From Candidatus Zixiibacteriota bacterium (GTDB lineage Bacteria > Zixibacteria > MSB-5A5 > GN15 > PGXB01), in contig CP070766.1 of NCBI GenBank assembly GCA_020345705.1, positions 1,384,105 to 1,398,412 of the forward strand: a stretch of DNA of 14,308 bases, given 5' to 3'. The position numbers and the translations under genes were made by a program. A model generated the notes under the pieces. It was not told where the DNA came from. It searched no databases and saw only the letters and a program-made list of their open reading frames with translations. Below are positions 1-6,727 of the stretch, piece after piece (the stretch's first letter is position 1; each line of letters begins with the position of its first letter).

Positions 1-44
1 AGAAGAAGAAATCATGGAAGTCTGATCCACAAAAGCAGCCTTGA
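1..44 (+). other. 3' end of an upstream gene (reading frame unresolved)
   Basis: A + strand terminator follows at 51-83, so the left edge should hold the last codons of a gene. Two open frames fit. One reads EEEIMEV and stops with TGA at 23-25. The other reads KKKSWKSDPQKQP and stops with TGA at 42-44, six bases before the terminator stem. The second would give a lysine-rich C-terminus like those of two other proteins in this window, but too little sequence is present to choose. No function can be assigned. Confidence 0.3.
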
Positions 45-50
45 ATTTCG

Positions 51-83
51 GCCGGCCGGGGACACCTCGGCCGGCGTTTTTTT
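51..83 (+). terminator. Rho-independent terminator of the upstream gene
   Basis: Bases 51-61 pair with 65-75 to give an 11-bp G+C-rich stem (one G-T pair, 59 with 67) around a three-base loop ACA. A run of seven T follows at 77-83. The T run lies only on the + strand side, so it ends transcription coming from the left edge. It separates that gene from the cluster starting at 289. Confidence 0.9.
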
Positions 84-163
84 GTTCGGGCAGAAGCCGC
101 GGAGCGGCGCCTTCGGGGTCTGAAAAGCCGCCTCCGAAATACCGCTTTCCCCCGCCAAAAGAA

Positions 164-191
164 TTGACAATTGTGAAATATTGAATATATT
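164..191 (+). promoter_or_regulatory. Sigma-70-type promoter of the gene cluster
   Basis: A perfect -35 hexamer TTGACA (164-169) is followed after 16 bases by TATATT (186-191), one mismatch from TATAAT. The predicted start near 198 gives a leader of about 90 bases to the ATG at 289. The spacer contains TTGTGAA (171-177), a half-site of the palindrome at 215-230. A second, weaker candidate is TTCACA (225-230), 19 bases, TATAAA (250-255), whose -35 would lie inside that palindrome. Either placement allows repression by a protein bound to the palindrome. This is pattern matching only. Confidence 0.6.
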
Positions 192-214
192 GGATGTCTA
201 TTTCTATAGTGTAC

Positions 215-230
215 TGTGAATATTTTCACA
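215..230. promoter_or_regulatory. Palindromic operator, Rex-like (CRP-like alternative)
   Basis: TGTGAA-TATT-TTCACA is a perfect inverted repeat with 6-base arms. The right arm extends to TTCACAA at 231, while the left would need T at 214 but has C. It matches the Rex operator pattern TTGTGAA-N4-TTCACAA, including the Streptomyces 16-base form TGTGAA-N4-TTCACA. Rex is an NADH/NAD+-sensing repressor. The same bases also satisfy the CRP pattern TGTGA-N6-TCACA, so a CRP/FNR-family regulator is the main alternative. It lies about 17-32 bases after the predicted transcription start, which suits a repressor. A degenerate copy in inverted orientation begins at 171. Confidence 0.55.
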
Positions 231-288
231 ATTTTGAGGGTTTGGTTAGTATAAAATACGTTGAATTGTAAAGGCTTAGGAGATAGTC

Positions 289-1782
289 ATGGCAGAGGTG
301 ATACGATATAAAAACTACATCGGCGGGCAGTGGGTAGAATCCAGATCCGGCGAGACCTTCGAGAATCGCAATCCCGCCAACACGGACGATGTTGTCGGCA
401 TATTCCAGAAGTCAAATGCTAATGACGTCAATGAGGCCGTCGCGGCGGCCAAGGAAGCCTTCAATAAGTGGCGTCTGGTACCGGCTCCGAAAAGAGCGGA
501 ATTGTTGCTCCGAATTGCCGACCGCGTCGTCAGGGAAAAGGAGCGTCTCGCCCGCGACATGACCCGTGAGATGGGCAAGGTCCTTAATGAAACCAGGGGC
601 GACGTCCAGGAAGCTATCGATCTTGGGTACTTCATGGCCGGTGAAGGGCGCCGTTTGCACGGTGTCACCACCCCGTCCGAACTTCCCAATAAATTCCAGA
701 TGTGTGTTCGTCAGCCCAAGGGCGTGGCGGGCATGATTACTCCGTGGAACTTCCCGGTGGCCATCCCATCCTGGAAGATGATGCCGGCCCTGGTCTGCGG
801 GAATACGGTTGTCATCAAGCCGGCGACCGACACGCCTCTGTCGGTTTGTCACTATGTTAAGATCATGGAAGAAGAAGGCATTCCGCCCGGAGTTGTCAAC
901 TTGGTGACCGGGTCGGGCGGGTCCGTCGGGATGCCACTTATGACTCACAAAGATGTCGCCGTTATCAGCTTTACCGGCTCAACGGAAATCGGCCGCAAGG
1001 TTTCCGAGGCGTGTGCCCGGGACTTCCGAGGCTGTCATCTCGAGATGGGCGGCAAAAACTGCATTCTTGTCATGGATGATGCCGATATCGATCTTGCCGT
1101 TGACGGCGCCGTCTGGGGTGCTTTCGGAACCACCGGTCAGCGGTGCACCGCCTCTTCCAGAATGATCGTTCACAAAAACGTCATCAAAGAGTTTACCGAT
1201 AAGCTGGTGGCAAGGGCCAGAGCGCTCAACGTCGGCAATGGGCTTGATGAGAGTGTTGAGATGGGCCCGGCCATCAATGAGAGCCAGATGAATACTGTTC
1301 TCGAGTATATCGAGATCGGCAAGAAAGAGGGCGCGAGACTCCTCTGCGGGGGAGAAAGACTGACCGGCGGTGATTATGACAAGGGATTCTTCACGATGCC
1401 GACGGTGTTTGCCGATGTCACCTCCGATATGAGAATCTTTCAGGAGGAGATTTTCGGTTCCGTCACTTCCGTTACGGTTTGCGAATCGCTGGAGGATGGT
1501 ATCGACCTCTGCAATAACACGGCTTACGGTTTGTCCGGTTCCATTTACACCCGAGATGTCAATAACGCCTTCCGGGCCATGCGTGACATCTACACCGGTC
1601 TGTTCTATGTCAATGCTCCAACCATCGGAGCCGAGGTGCACCTGCCGTTTGGCGGCGTGAAAGATACCGGTAACGGTCATCGCGAGGCCGGAGTGGCCGG
1701 AATTGATGTGTTCTCGGAATGGAAATCGATATATGTCGATTTCTCCGGCACCATACAGAGAGCCCAGATTGACAACCGGTAA
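289..1782 (+). CDS. NAD(P)+-dependent aldehyde dehydrogenase
   Basis: Member of the aldehyde dehydrogenase superfamily, which oxidises aldehydes to carboxylates in the cytoplasm. At 497 residues it has the usual full length. The oxyanion-hole motif PWNFP is at 152-156 (N154), the coenzyme loop FTGSTEIG follows, the general base is E252 in LEMGGK, and the nucleophile is C286 in GQRCTA. The 34-residue spacing from E252 to C286 equals that in human ALDH2 (E268, C302). E387 and F389 in EEIFG complete the coenzyme site. AGGAG at 278-282, six bases before ATG, supports the start. The substrate cannot be read from the sequence. Resemblance is to the semialdehyde dehydrogenases (2-oxoglutarate semialdehyde, succinate semialdehyde or aminoadipate semialdehyde types), which would suit the 2-oxoglutarate/succinate genes downstream. 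It is the first gene after the promoter and operator. Confidence 0.93.
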   Translation: MAEVIRYKNYIGGQWVESRSGETFENRNPANTDDVVGIFQKSNANDVNEAVAAAKEAFNKWRLVPAPKRAELLLRIADRVVREKERLARDMTREMGKVLNETRGDVQEAIDLGYFMAGEGRRLHGVTTPSELPNKFQMCVRQPKGVAGMITPWNFPVAIPSWKMMPALVCGNTVVIKPATDTPLSVCHYVKIMEEEGIPPGVVNLVTGSGGSVGMPLMTHKDVAVISFTGSTEIGRKVSEACARDFRGCHLEMGGKNCILVMDDADIDLAVDGAVWGAFGTTGQRCTASSRMIVHKNVIKEFTDKLVARARALNVGNGLDESVEMGPAINESQMNTVLEYIEIGKKEGARLLCGGERLTGGDYDKGFFTMPTVFADVTSDMRIFQEEIFGSVTSVTVCESLEDGIDLCNNTAYGLSGSIYTRDVNNAFRAMRDIYTGLFYVNAPTIGAEVHLPFGGVKDTGNGHREAGVAGIDVFSEWKSIYVDFSGTIQRAQIDNR

Positions 1783-1858
1783 CTCATCGCAGCCGGCAGG
1801 AGCTGAACAGATGACCGATCAGGTGCCTTTTTGAGATTGTTGAACAAGGAGATTATAC

Positions 1859-3211
1859 ATGAAGAAGAAGAAAATTATTATTATGGGAGCCGCCGGACGC
1901 GACTTCCACAATTTTAATGTTCTTTACAGGGATAACAAAGATGTCGAGGTTGTTGCCTTCACGGCGACTCAGATTCCCGATATAGAAGGACGCGTCTATC
2001 CGGCAGCACTGGCCGGTTCTCTTTACCCGAAGGGTGTACCGATTTTTCCCGAGGCGGAACTGTTGATTCTGATCCAAAAGCATCAGGTGGATGAGGTCGT
2101 CTTCTCCTACTCAGACGTTCCGTATGAATACGTGATGGAAAAGGCGGCTTACGTCATGTCCCAGGGTGCGAGGTTTGCCGTCGAGGGCGGCAGTGCGACG
2201 ATGATTAAATCCAGCAAGCCGGTTATTTCCGTCTGCGCCGTACGGACCGGCTGTGGTAAGTCCCAGACAACCCGGCGCGTTGCCGACGTTCTCATTGAGA
2301 TGGGGCTGAAGGTGGTGGCAATTCGCCATCCGATGCCGTACGGCGATCTCGTCAAGCAGGCCTGTCAGCGATTCGCCAGCCTGGCCGACATGAAAAAGCA
2401 CAAATGCACCATCGAGGAAATGGAAGAGTACGAACCCCACATAAATCGCGGAATAGTCGTTTATGCCGGTGTCGATTATGAGAAAATCGTCCGTCAGGCT
2501 GAAAAGGAAGCCGACGTGATTCTCTGGGACGGCGGCAACAATGATATGTCCTTCTACAAAGCCGACCTGTATATCACCGTGGTTGATCCGCACCGACCCG
2601 GACACGAAATAAGCTACTATCCCGGGCAAAATAATCTTCTCTTGGCGGATGTGGTGGTTATTAATAAAATCGACACTGCTCCCATTGACGGTGTTCGGGA
2701 GGTGCGCGAAAACATCCGTTTTTATAATCCCAATGCCGTTGTCGTTGACGCTGCCTCGCCCATCAGCGTCGAGGACGCCGACTTGATTCGAGGCAAAAGA
2801 GTTCTCGTGATTGAGGATGGCCCGACCACGACCCACGGGGAGATGGGCTACGGCGCCGGGATGATGGCCGCCGTCAAGTTCGGGGCGGCGGAGACGGTCG
2901 ACCCGCGGCCGTTTACGGTAGGGACGATAACGGAAACCTTTGAGAAATATCCGGACATCGGAACGCTTCTTCCGGCTATGGGCTATTCCGGTGAGCAGGT
3001 CACCGATCTTGAGAAAAACATCGACAAAACCGGGTGCGATACGGTCATCATTGCCACGCCGATTGATCTGCGGCGCGTGGTCAAGATAAAGAAACCGTCG
3101 ATCAGGGTGTTTTATGACCTCCAGGAGATAGGCAAGCCGGACTTAAGGGAAGTAATCCAGAGTCGCCTCGGCAAAACCCGGAAGGCCGGGGGAAAGGGCA
3201 GAAAGAAGTAA
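1859..3211 (+). CDS. COG2403-type P-loop NTPase, cyclic 2,3-diphosphoglycerate synthetase-like
   Basis: The 450-residue length and architecture match cyclic 2,3-diphosphoglycerate synthetase of methanogens (about 460 residues), which uses ATP to close an intramolecular phosphoanhydride in 2,3-diphosphoglycerate. The family is also called a predicted GTPase. An N-terminal Rossmann-like part begins with IIIMGAAGRDFHNFN (about 6-20). The P-loop TGCGKS spans 130-135, with the first Walker glycine replaced (V128). An acidic WDGGNND motif is at 223-229 and a GTPase-type NKID at 269-272. The last dozen residues are lysine/arginine-rich. The start is supported by AAGGAG (1846-1851), seven bases before ATG. 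It lies 76 bases after the aldehyde dehydrogenase with no convincing terminator between, and five bases before carbamate kinase. Whether this bacterial member makes the archaeal cyclic compound is unknown; only family membership is supported. Confidence 0.8.
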   Translation: MKKKKIIIMGAAGRDFHNFNVLYRDNKDVEVVAFTATQIPDIEGRVYPAALAGSLYPKGVPIFPEAELLILIQKHQVDEVVFSYSDVPYEYVMEKAAYVMSQGARFAVEGGSATMIKSSKPVISVCAVRTGCGKSQTTRRVADVLIEMGLKVVAIRHPMPYGDLVKQACQRFASLADMKKHKCTIEEMEEYEPHINRGIVVYAGVDYEKIVRQAEKEADVILWDGGNNDMSFYKADLYITVVDPHRPGHEISYYPGQNNLLLADVVVINKIDTAPIDGVREVRENIRFYNPNAVVVDAASPISVEDADLIRGKRVLVIEDGPTTTHGEMGYGAGMMAAVKFGAAETVDPRPFTVGTITETFEKYPDIGTLLPAMGYSGEQVTDLEKNIDKTGCDTVIIATPIDLRRVVKIKKPSIRVFYDLQEIGKPDLREVIQSRLGKTRKAGGKGRKK

Positions 3212-3216
3212 CCTTT

Positions 3217-4173
3217 ATGACCCCCTTCAGCGGCAAGACGGCCGTCATTGCTCTTGGCGGCAACGCCATCACGCAACCGGATGTTGAGGATACGATTGCC
3301 AATCAGTTTGCGAATACCCGCAGATCGCTTGACGGCGTGATGGAACTGATAAAATCCGGGTACAAACTGGTTATATCGCACGGCAACGGTCCCCAGGTTG
3401 GCAATGCCATTCTGAGGATCGAGCTCGCCCGCGGCAAGGCTCCCATCCTTCCGCTCGGAATATGCGTTGCCGACACGGAAGGCGGCATGGGCTATATGAT
3501 CGAGCAATCGCTCCAAAATCGGATTAAGAAGGAGGGAATTGATCGGTCGGTGGTGACTATTATCACTCAGGTCATTGTCGACAGGGACGATCCCCAGATT
3601 TCCAATCCGACGAAATTCATCGGCCAGTTTTACTCTGAAGAGGAAGTCAAGAGATTTGCCCGGGAGCGGGGCTGGGTCGTCAAGAAGGATGCCAATCGCG
3701 GCTGGCGGCGGGTTGTTCCATCACCGACGCCGATTTCGGTCGTCGAAGCAGAGACGATTAAGTCACTGGTTGCCGGTGGGACCATTGTCATTGCGGCGGG
3801 CGGCGGGGGAATACCGGTCTATATCGACGATAACGGTAATCTCGAGGGGCTCGACGCCGTCATTGACAAGGACCTCGCGTCAGCCGTACTGGGAAAAGAG
3901 ATTTCGTCCGAAATCCTGATGATACTTACCTCGATCGATAAAGTCGCCCTGAACTTCGGCCGCAAAGATCAGGTCTGGCTGGACCGCATGACTGTGTCCG
4001 AAGCCGAGGAACATTTGAAGGCGGGGCAATTCCCGCCAGGCTCGATGGGCCCCAAGATAACGGCCGCCGTTCAATTTGTAAAAGGAGGCGGCAAAGAAGT
4101 GATAGTAACCTCCTTTAATAACGCCGGCCGGGCACTGGATGGCTCCGCCGGGACGAGAATACTGCCTGATTAG
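3217..4173 (+). CDS. arcC: Carbamate kinase
   Basis: Catalyses carbamoyl phosphate + ADP to carbamate + ATP (reversible); physiologically it usually makes ATP at the end of arginine, agmatine or purine-derived carbamoyl catabolism. The 318-residue protein has the amino acid kinase fold: ALGGNA at 12-17, HGNGPQVGN at 55-63, the RRVVPSP segment typical of carbamate kinases, the glycine-rich AAGGGGIP at 193-200, DKDLA at 217-221, and FPPGSMGPKI near the C-terminus. Nearest relatives by fold would be aspartate or UMP kinase, but the PPGSMGPK and RRVVPSP signatures are specific. ATG comes five bases after the previous stop, with only a weak purine-rich ribosome site in the end of that gene, suggesting translational coupling. 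No arginine deiminase or carbamoyltransferase gene is in the window, so the carbamoyl phosphate source is unseen. Confidence 0.93.
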   Translation: MTPFSGKTAVIALGGNAITQPDVEDTIANQFANTRRSLDGVMELIKSGYKLVISHGNGPQVGNAILRIELARGKAPILPLGICVADTEGGMGYMIEQSLQNRIKKEGIDRSVVTIITQVIVDRDDPQISNPTKFIGQFYSEEEVKRFARERGWVVKKDANRGWRRVVPSPTPISVVEAETIKSLVAGGTIVIAAGGGGIPVYIDDNGNLEGLDAVIDKDLASAVLGKEISSEILMILTSIDKVALNFGRKDQVWLDRMTVSEAEEHLKAGQFPPGSMGPKITAAVQFVKGGGKEVIVTSFNNAGRALDGSAGTRILPD

Positions 4174-4175
4174 CC

Positions 4176-5540
4176 ATGTGCAGAATCTCCAATGATGCGG
4201 TTAACGCCATATTGAAAAAGGGTATGATTTACGAAGTCGGGGGCGCCGTTCGCGACAAGATGCTTGATCAGACTATCGAAGTGAAAGACAGAGACTATCT
4301 GGTGTGCGGAATACCTTACCTCGAGCTGTCCGGTATTCTGAAAAAATTCGGCCACGTTGACCTGGTCGGCCGTTCTTTCGGCGTCATAAAGTTCACGCAG
4401 CATCAAGGGGAGGAGAAGTACACTTTTGATGTCGCCCTCCCGCGTAAGGAATTCTCCACCGGAGTCGGACACAAGGATTTCTCCGTCGCTTTCGAACCGA
4501 ATCTGAAAGTTGAAGACGACCTCACGCGGCGGGATTTCACCATCAATGCCATGGCGATCTCGCTGGAAAATGACGAGTTGATTGATCCGTTCGGCGGGCA
4601 GCTTGATTTGAAGAACAGAGTGATCCGCATGGTCTCAGCCCAATCCTTTCCGGAAGATCCCCTGCGGATGCTGCGCGCTGTGCAATTCGCGGCCAGGTTT
4701 GAGTTCGATATTGAGCCGGACACATTTGCGGCGATGACAGAGCACGCCTCGCTCATCGGGAGCGTCTCGTCCGAGCGGATCACCGAGGAGCTGAACAAGA
4801 TGCTCGTTCGGGCGGACAGACCGTCGATCGGCTTCCGGCTGATGCAGTCATCTGGACTTTTGAATCACATCCTCCCTGAAATCGGGGACATGATCGGCGT
4901 CGATCAGCCGGGCGGATATCATAAGTATGACGTTTTTGAACATACCCTGTACACGATAGATGCCGCGCCAAAAGTGCTGCACGTCCGACTGGGAGCATTG
5001 TTTCATGACGTCTGCAAACCCAGAACCAGGCGAGTGACCGGAGACAAGGCGACTTTTTACGGCCATGAGAAACTTGGCGCAAAAACCGCGGCGAAGGTCA
5101 TGAGAAGACTCCGCTACTCGTCGGATATGATTCATAGTGTCAGGATCCTGGTCGATAAGCACATGTTTACCACGGACGTTACCGACAAAGGGATGCGCCG
5201 GCTGATCCGTTGGGTCGGGAAGGAGCTGATTTTCGATTTGCTCGATCTGCGGCGGGCCGACGTCGAAGCCCAGGGAATGGGCGGGACGACCGAGGACGTT
5301 GACCAGTTTGAGAATAATATCATTGACGAGCTCGAAAGAAAACCTCCGATCAGCGTCAAGGACCTGGCCGTTGACGGCCATGATCTAATGGTCACCTTTG
5401 AGCTGCCGGAGTCTCCTCTGGTGGGCGAACTGCTGAAATACTTGCTGGAGAAAGTGCTGGACGAACCCGGCGACAACACGCGGGAAAAGCTGATGGAATT
5501 CGCGCGTTCGTACCTTGCAAATAGAAAACAAGAACACTGA
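4176..5540 (+). CDS. cca: CCA-adding tRNA nucleotidyltransferase with HD domain
   Basis: Class II tRNA nucleotidyltransferase, which builds or repairs the 3' CCA end of tRNA. Order of features in 454 residues: GGAVRD (22-27) with the metal-binding carboxylates D38 and D40 in KDRDYLV, close to the E. coli Cca sequence; RRDFTINAM (118-126); the nucleotide-template motif EDPLR (160-164); SSERITEELNKML; then an HD phosphohydrolase-type domain with H277-D278 in LFHDVCKP. Relatives usually carry R in the AVRF position after EDPLR; here it is Q170. It could alternatively be an A-adding or CC-adding member, which the sequence alone does not settle. ATG at 4176 lies two bases after the carbamate kinase stop with no clear ribosome site; an internal ATG at 4224 has GGG too close to be better. 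The housekeeping role is unrelated to the neighbours. Confidence 0.9.
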   Translation: MCRISNDAVNAILKKGMIYEVGGAVRDKMLDQTIEVKDRDYLVCGIPYLELSGILKKFGHVDLVGRSFGVIKFTQHQGEEKYTFDVALPRKEFSTGVGHKDFSVAFEPNLKVEDDLTRRDFTINAMAISLENDELIDPFGGQLDLKNRVIRMVSAQSFPEDPLRMLRAVQFAARFEFDIEPDTFAAMTEHASLIGSVSSERITEELNKMLVRADRPSIGFRLMQSSGLLNHILPEIGDMIGVDQPGGYHKYDVFEHTLYTIDAAPKVLHVRLGALFHDVCKPRTRRVTGDKATFYGHEKLGAKTAAKVMRRLRYSSDMIHSVRILVDKHMFTTDVTDKGMRRLIRWVGKELIFDLLDLRRADVEAQGMGGTTEDVDQFENNIIDELERKPPISVKDLAVDGHDLMVTFELPESPLVGELLKYLLEKVLDEPGDNTREKLMEFARSYLANRKQEH

Positions 5541-5546
5541 TATAAT
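5538..5546 (+). promoter_or_regulatory. Extended -10 promoter candidate before sucC
   Basis: TGATATAAT contains a perfect TATAAT (5541-5546) preceded by TG one base away, the extended -10 pattern. It overlaps the cca stop codon. No good -35 is present at the ideal spacing; the nearest is TTGCAA (5515-5520), 20 bases upstream. Extended -10 promoters often tolerate a poor -35. The predicted start near 5553 would leave a leader of about 19 bases containing the sucC ribosome site, so sucC onward may be transcribed separately from the genes before it. Confidence 0.45.
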
Positions 5547-5571
5547 TAACTAAACTTCTGGAGACGGCCAT

Positions 5572-6717
5572 ATGAAGATACATGAGTATCAAGCTAAAGA
5601 GATTTTTGCTGAAGGCGGGATTCCAGTCCCGATGGGCAGGGTTGCCACGACTTCTGCCGAGGCGGTCCAAATTGCCGAGGAAATCGGCCGACCCGTCATG
5701 GTCAAGGCACAGGTTCATGTCGGGGGCAGGGGCAAGGCCGGCGGTATACAGTACGCCGAGAATCTGGAAGCCGCCCGAGTCTGGGCTCAGAAGATTCTCG
5801 GGATGGACATCAAGGGGCTGAAGGTCAGTAAGGTTCTGATCACGGAAGCAGCCGACATTCTTACCGAGTCATATGTCGGCATTATTATCGATCGCGCCAC
5901 GAAGGCGCCGGTAATAATGGTTTCGCCCGCCGGCGGCATCGACATTGAGGAAGTGGCGGCTAAGACTCCTGAGAAAATCTTTAAGCAGGCGGTTGATCCG
6001 ACTCTGGGATTAAGGTCGTACCAGGCGCGTGATCTGGCTTCGAAGCTGTACAAGGACATCAAGCAGGTCCGCAAAGCGGCCGACATCATCATGAAGTTGT
6101 ACAACGTCTATTGGAAAATCGATGCCTCGCTGGTCGAAATAAATCCGCTTATTACTACCCCGCAGGGAGAGGTCATCGCCATTGACGCCAAAATCAATAT
6201 CGATGATAACGGCCTTTACCGCCAGAAAGCGGTGGCCGCCATGCGTGACCTTGATTCTGAGGACCCGGCCGAGGTGGAGGCCCGTGAAGGCGACCTGTCC
6301 TTTGTCAAACTGACGGGGAATATCGGTTGCATCGTCAACGGCGCCGGACTGGCCATGGCCACCATGGATCTGGTCAAGCATTACGGCGGTGAACCGGCCA
6401 ACTTCCTGGACATCGGCGGATCATCCAATCCTCAAAAGGTTCTGACGGCGATGCGTATTATCCTCAGAGACCCGAACGTTCGCGCGGTATTGATTAATAT
6501 TTTTGGCGGGATAACGCGCTGCGACGACGTGGCCAATGGAATTGTGATGGCGTATGAAGAGCTGAAACCGGAGGTGCCGCTGGTGGTCAGATTGACCGGC
6601 ACCAATGAAGACAAGGCCAGGAAAATCCTGAAAGCGGTCGATCTGAAATTCGGCGATACTCTTGATGAAGTTGTCAAGAAGGCTATCAAGCTGGCTGAAA
6701 TCGAGTACACTGTATAG
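5572..6717 (+). CDS. sucC: Succinyl-CoA synthetase beta subunit
   Basis: Nucleotide-binding ATP-grasp subunit of succinyl-CoA synthetase (succinyl-CoA + ADP + phosphate to succinate + ATP + CoA, reversible). The 381 residues align with E. coli SucC: HEYQAK at the N-terminus, the ATP-grasp lysine segment VKAQVHVGGRGKAGG (44-58), Mg-ligand candidates N191 (in EINPL) and D205, which sit at a constant offset of eight from E. coli N199 and D213, the glycine-rich GNIGCIVNGAGLA loop, and FGGITRCDDVANGI. P20 matches the residue in the ATP-using E. coli enzyme. GGAG (5560-5563) lies eight bases before ATG. The next gene is the alpha subunit, ten bases downstream, with which it forms the active enzyme. 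The GGAGACGGC sequence before the start recurs before sucD. Confidence 0.97.
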   Translation: MKIHEYQAKEIFAEGGIPVPMGRVATTSAEAVQIAEEIGRPVMVKAQVHVGGRGKAGGIQYAENLEAARVWAQKILGMDIKGLKVSKVLITEAADILTESYVGIIIDRATKAPVIMVSPAGGIDIEEVAAKTPEKIFKQAVDPTLGLRSYQARDLASKLYKDIKQVRKAADIIMKLYNVYWKIDASLVEINPLITTPQGEVIAIDAKINIDDNGLYRQKAVAAMRDLDSEDPAEVEAREGDLSFVKLTGNIGCIVNGAGLAMATMDLVKHYGGEPANFLDIGGSSNPQKVLTAMRIILRDPNVRAVLINIFGGITRCDDVANGIVMAYEELKPEVPLVVRLTGTNEDKARKILKAVDLKFGDTLDEVVKKAIKLAEIEYTV

Positions 6718-6721
6718 GGAG
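6717..6721 (+). promoter_or_regulatory. Ribosome binding site fixing the sucD start
   Basis: GGGAG overlaps the last base of the sucC stop codon and sits six bases before ATG 6728. The open frame extends upstream to 6662 inside sucC, but those codons are shadow sequence. The mature SucD family begins with residues matching those after 6728, so 6728 is the start. Confidence 0.85.
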
Positions 6722-6727
6722 ACGGCA

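Noticed and set aside
91..122. Hairpin-like sequence downstream of the terminator (CAGA/TCTG ends, CCGC-GGA-GCGG core)
   Set aside because: The stem is interrupted by an asymmetric bulge and has no T run; it is too weak to call a terminator or riboswitch.
225..257. Second promoter TTCACA-19-TATAAA upstream of the first gene
   Set aside because: Spacing is longer than optimal and the -35 coincides with the operator arm; kept only as an alternative within the main promoter entry.
1783..1858. Possible terminator between the aldehyde dehydrogenase and the COG2403-like gene (T run at about 1828-1832)
   Set aside because: Only a 4-base GGCA/TGCC stem with a long loop precedes the T run, insufficient for an intrinsic terminator.
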